This document shows, piece by piece, positions 60,263 to 64,000 of a stretch of DNA of 64,000 nt (positions within the stretch are counted from its first letter, which is position 1; every line of letters begins with the position of its first letter). This DNA comes from Lineus longissimus (taxonomy: Eukaryota; Nemertea; Pilidiophora; Heteronemertea; Lineidae), in the NCBI RefSeq assembly GCF_910592395.1, contig NC_088308.1, positions 23,017,501-23,081,500 of the forward strand, in the 5' to 3' direction. The translations under genes and the position numbers were made by a program. Below the pieces are notes generated by a model. That model searched no databases, was not told where the DNA came from, and saw only the letters and a program-made list of their open reading frames with translations.

Positions 60263-63200
60263 TTATTCACTTGTCATCAACTTGTAAAATTCTGAAAAGA
60301 TAGAAGGGATGATTGATGAACACTTTTGCGCAGTGATCTGTTATGATACTAAAGGTAGCAAATACAAGCGGTGAACTTCGACGGCCAGATATCCATGCTA
60401 GAATTCTGTGTCGCGCGAAGTAGTTTGTCAGTTTTGAGCATCACATCCAGATTGCACATTCAATCCGAAAAGGAAGCACTATCGTAAACCAGATTTACGT
60501 GATTCTACATGTATGTCAACTCTGTTTTGTGATATGCAACCTCTATCAGCTCAACAGCATTCTGGTTGGTCGTCAATATTCTCCGGTGACAGTTAGCGAG
60601 TAAAAGAGCGGAACATGTATGGAAAAGAAGGAGGCTGTTATTAAGAGGAACCTGAACCGGTCGGTTCGCGATGACTTATCCAGGGAGCTTTCTTTTGCTG
60701 ACATACACGGTAGTCCAGTGCATTATGTACTATGAGAACATCCATGTACTGCTCAAGGATGAAATGGCAACAAAGATCTGTTCATTTCATCTATCTATAG
60801 GAAAAGGTGGGCCATATTGGATTCCACACGTATCAGCAGAAGTAATTTGCTCTCGATAGTCATAAGTGACCTCATCGGACCATTTTTCAAGATAACGAAT
60901 AAGACCCGGAGATCAGAGAGTTGTCATGTTGACGTTAAACGCTTACATGTACGCCAATGATAAATCTGAAAAAAGCTTTTGCGTTAGCATGACTCGTGAC
61001 GATCTCTCTATATTTCGCAGTGCATATCAAACCTTACCATCGAAATCTACGGCACCAGAACCGTCAGTGTCCACTTCTCGGATCATGTCATCGATATCTT
61101 CGTCTGTCGTGTCTGGATCTGCGATTTTGCCCATAAGCCACTTGAGGTCGGACGTATCGATTTCTCCTGTCTTATTCTTGTCGAGTACTCGGAAGGCCTC
61201 CTTCAAGTCCTTGTAGTCCTGGTCGTCCTTTAGTTTCTTGCCAAAAACGTAAAGGAATCCCTCGAGGTCGATGTAGCCAGTGGCTGTAATGGAAAATAAT
61301 GATGAAAAAGTATCATTAGAAATAATACGCCCACTTCTCCTTTAATAGATGGCGGGCCCAAAACGCACGAGAGGGATGGCGTCATATTTCTCAGTCTTCA
61401 TCTCGGATGCGTCGTCAATGTTTCGGAACAAACAATCATATTGCCATGAACTGACACTTGAAATAGCAAGGCAGATTCTACGTTATTATTACTATCATCA
61501 ATCAGCATTGCCATCCACGCATTTGTCTACAAATGCTGGCAAGAAATGGTTACTCCATTTTGCTCCATTTTCCATTAGAAAAGGATCCAATTGGTTGTGG
61601 AGATCATGGTAATATGGGGCCGCTTCTACAAATATGTCGCCGTGAACGACATCGAGATGACGTACCCTCTGAATCGACCATATCGGCCCAGTCCTTTAGT
61701 TTTTCTCCTTTTACTTGGAGTTTCAATTCACCAAATGCTGGACCAAGGTCATTGGTCGAAATGCGCCCTTGTCCTTTTTTGTCGAACTGCTTGAACGCCT
61801 CCGTGGCGCCTGGAAAATACGAGCAATATGATTTGATTAGCAATGAATAGGAGTTAAATGCTTTTGAAAGGCAGGAATGATCAGTTGGCATGGTTGTAGT
61901 TACATGTATAGCCGACATATCACGATGACTATAAGAGCGTGTATTTCACTTTTTAGTCTACATTATAATGATTGGTAAATGGTACCCGAGTTCGAGCTAG
62001 GTGCACATAATGTATATATGAATAAAAAGTCGAACTTGTTTAGAGTCTCCGGGATCCTCTACGAAGGGTTAACCTTTCATGTTATCACAGGAACCGGCGA
62101 ATGTAGATATTCAGTCGTAAGAAGATCCAGCGCAGACACACGCCATTAGTGCATTTAAAGCAGATGTTTCAATGCTAGGGAAGGTGGACCCAACTCTATC
62201 CTACCTGTTGGAGAACGGAATGTTGTTGGCATTCGTTTCTCTTCGCAGCCTCAAAGCTCTGTTGGATCACCTTATAAAGCACACCGAGGTAGAGTGGAAG
62301 CATGCTCGCAACATGCAGTGTAGCAATAGTAAGCTTATATACTATATATCCAGCCAAGAACAGTATACATGTATTATTCTAAGAATTGAAATCGAAATTG
62401 AAACTAGATAATAAATTTGGCTATGGGAGGTTTGATATAAGTAATGAAGTCATACCAATGCTTTTCGGCCAATTCCTCAAGTAATTTTTAGTGACTCACT
62501 GTGTGGCCATTGCATTGGTTCTTTACCGGAATTGCTTGACAAACTAATGAAACGATGTATGCTGGTGTTACTTGAATGTCGGCATCCTTCTATAGCATGC
62601 CTTACTTTGAATTGTTCCTAAAATGAACGTGCACTTTCTGTGGTGTGCTATATTTGTGACGCTTGTCACATTCTATAGTACTGTGTATACTTACACTTTA
62701 CTTTATCCTCATGAACCTCGAACCCTTCAACATTCTGAAAAAAGAGATAAGAGACTTAACTAAATTCGAATCTTTATATCTTGGTCACAGTTAGCCTACC
62801 TGTATAGGAATTAACAATATGAATAAGGTCTCGCTAAAATCATACAATTTCCGAAGATTGCAAAAGACGAGTTGATGCGACGTGTTTGGTTCAATCTGTT
62901 AAGTATTATCTGAGAAGCAGTGGACCTTTTAATGACTGTTTATTTGATAGCTCATTGTTACAGTACTATCAGACCCGTCCCATCCAACCCCTTCACAGTC
63001 AAAGGGCCATGATGAATTGATGATGTTGATGATCACAAGATCACCAGGTAGCATATAAGAGTGAGGTCAACGACGTTGAACAGATAAACATGCTATTAGG
63101 TATGGAGTATACCTGTACATTTCAGAGAAAGTATGCAGGTCTATGTGTACTAGGATGGGATAGCGAAATATGTGCCTTTTAAGTGTATAAGCCTACACGT

Positions 63201-63905
63201 GTATAAAAATTATTACGTTAACTCTTCATTTTGCACCATGATTCTCAACTCAGAAAAAAACATTCCTCACAGTTTCATTTGGCCTAATTTTTACTACACT
63301 TCACCTGGCGAACACAACCAATCTATTTTCAAGGCATGTAGGCGTTCGTGATAACAAGTTCTCGAGAATGTCGGCGTTCTCGAATTTTCTTTGCCATGCT
63401 TAATTTCTACAAACCAGGCGTATTGCTGGATGAGCGACTGTGAAGCATAACGTAGGCGTGGGCTTAGGCGTGCTGTGTGGAATTAATGATTTTCATTTTG
63501 ATGTGTCTTTTACGAGAACAAATATCAAATGACCAAAATTTCATGTTGAATCAATATCTCTATTTCACTTTGGCAAAACTATGCCGTCCAGGACGCACAC
63601 AAAATTGCAACCAAAACTTTTAATCTATGTCAGTACGTTGATATCGTTATTGATTAAGAAGTAGCTAGTATAGCCTAGCAATTAATGATAAAAAGATTGA
63701 AGAGAGAAACAAAATGTACAATGTAAGTAAGATGGTGGCATATATAGTTGTGCAGGGTAGGCCTATGCCGCCCAGAAAGAACTAATTGTTCAAAGATGCG
63801 CCAAAACGCCAAAATTCTTCTTTAAAAGATAGTAAAAAATTATAGAAAATGTACCTCTCATTCAAATACCTAAAATTAATATAATTCTATAAAGAAACTT
63901 ACCAT
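60263..63905 (-). CDS. Calmodulin-like four-EF-hand calcium-binding protein
   Basis: Five coding exons on the minus strand: 63905-63903 (the ATG alone), 62734-62695, 61809-61666, 61283-61038 and 60291-60263. They join to 462 nt, 153 residues, about calmodulin size. Four EF-hand loops are visible. EF1 DKKGQGRISTND lacks acidic residues at positions 3 and 5. EF2 DSEATGYIDLEG lacks the final Glu. EF3 DKNKTGEIDTSD is near canonical with Asp at 12. EF4 DTDGSGAVDFDE is canonical and is completed across the last intron, followed by FYKLMTSE and the stop. The two lobes are joined by FGKKLKDDQDYKDLKEAF. Only the C-terminal lobe looks able to bind calcium well, a pattern seen in troponin C-like and light-chain-like members. 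It acts as a soluble calcium sensor or structural light chain; the partner is unknown. The splice from exon 2 uses the GTAAGT donor at 62694, giving EDKVKCATEAF. It is not a true calmodulin, because divergence is too high. Confidence 0.87.
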
Positions 63906-64000
63906 TTTGGCTGCAGAAAGTGACGGTTATGCGGAAAGTGTTCGCAGGACTGTGCTGGACGAAGACGCTACCAGTTACCAGTGATCTTACCTACACCTAG
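63906..64000. other. 5' flank of the EF-hand gene
   Basis: Contains the untranslated start of the EF-hand transcript (minus strand) next to its single-codon first coding exon. Too short to say more. Confidence 0.4.

Noticed and set aside
62172-62290. Possible extra exon of the EF-hand gene on the minus strand
   Set aside because: An acceptor/donor pair exists, but direct splicing of 62695 to 61809 already gives a complete, in-phase calmodulin-length protein.

Overview
This is animal (eukaryotic) genomic DNA. It is AT-rich and gene-sparse, with spliced genes that have GT-AG introns (plus one GC-AG intron), long introns, decayed mobile elements and no operon structure. The gene set (a SUN protein with a metazoan-type nuclear-envelope topology, C1GALT1, a large RING/B-box TRIM protein, the ciliary protein B9D1) and the frequency of the words TAGGCCTA-like and TACATGTA suggest a marine invertebrate. 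A non-vertebrate deuterostome (hemichordate, echinoderm or amphioxus) or a lophotrochozoan would fit. I cannot name the species from sequence alone.

Layout. 1-4.7 kb: no gene recognised. 4.8-5.4 kb: 5'-truncated LINE reverse-transcriptase remnant (minus). 6.7-8.8 kb: intronless TRIM gene (minus). 8.8-21.3 kb: long intergenic stretch with a 44-bp tandem repeat, a 51-bp-arm foldback element and a terminal-inverted-repeat element. 21.4-23.9 kb: C1GALT1, four coding exons (plus). 27.2-31.5 kb: a six-exon gene (minus) for an unrecognised single-pass membrane protein with a signal peptide, almost no ectodomain and a cytoplasmic tail of about 345 residues. 33.3-35.4 kb: B9D1, six exons (minus). 37.6-47.8 kb: SUN-domain gene (plus, first exon not found), whose large intron before the SUN-proximal region is full of nested repeats. 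50.6-54.4 kb: DMC1, twelve exons, reconstructed at 340 codons (minus). 55.0-56.9 kb: SNU13, 128 residues (plus), divergently arranged with DMC1. 58.0-59.0 kb: degenerate ~70-bp satellite with a ~358-bp higher-order period. 60.3-63.9 kb: calmodulin-like four-EF-hand gene, five coding exons (minus).

The genes are independent housekeeping, ciliary, meiotic, nuclear-envelope or signalling genes rather than a pathway. DMC1 and SUN act in the same meiotic process in animals: telomere tethering to the nuclear envelope and homologous pairing. They sit tail-to-tail here, and SNU13 is divergent from DMC1. In human, SUN2, DMC1 and SNU13 are all on 22q13, so the block looks like an ancient conserved linkage. 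Exon boundaries were worked out by hand from splice sites, reading phase and family resemblance. The strongest candidate for something undescribed is the short-ectodomain membrane protein at 27.2-31.5 kb.
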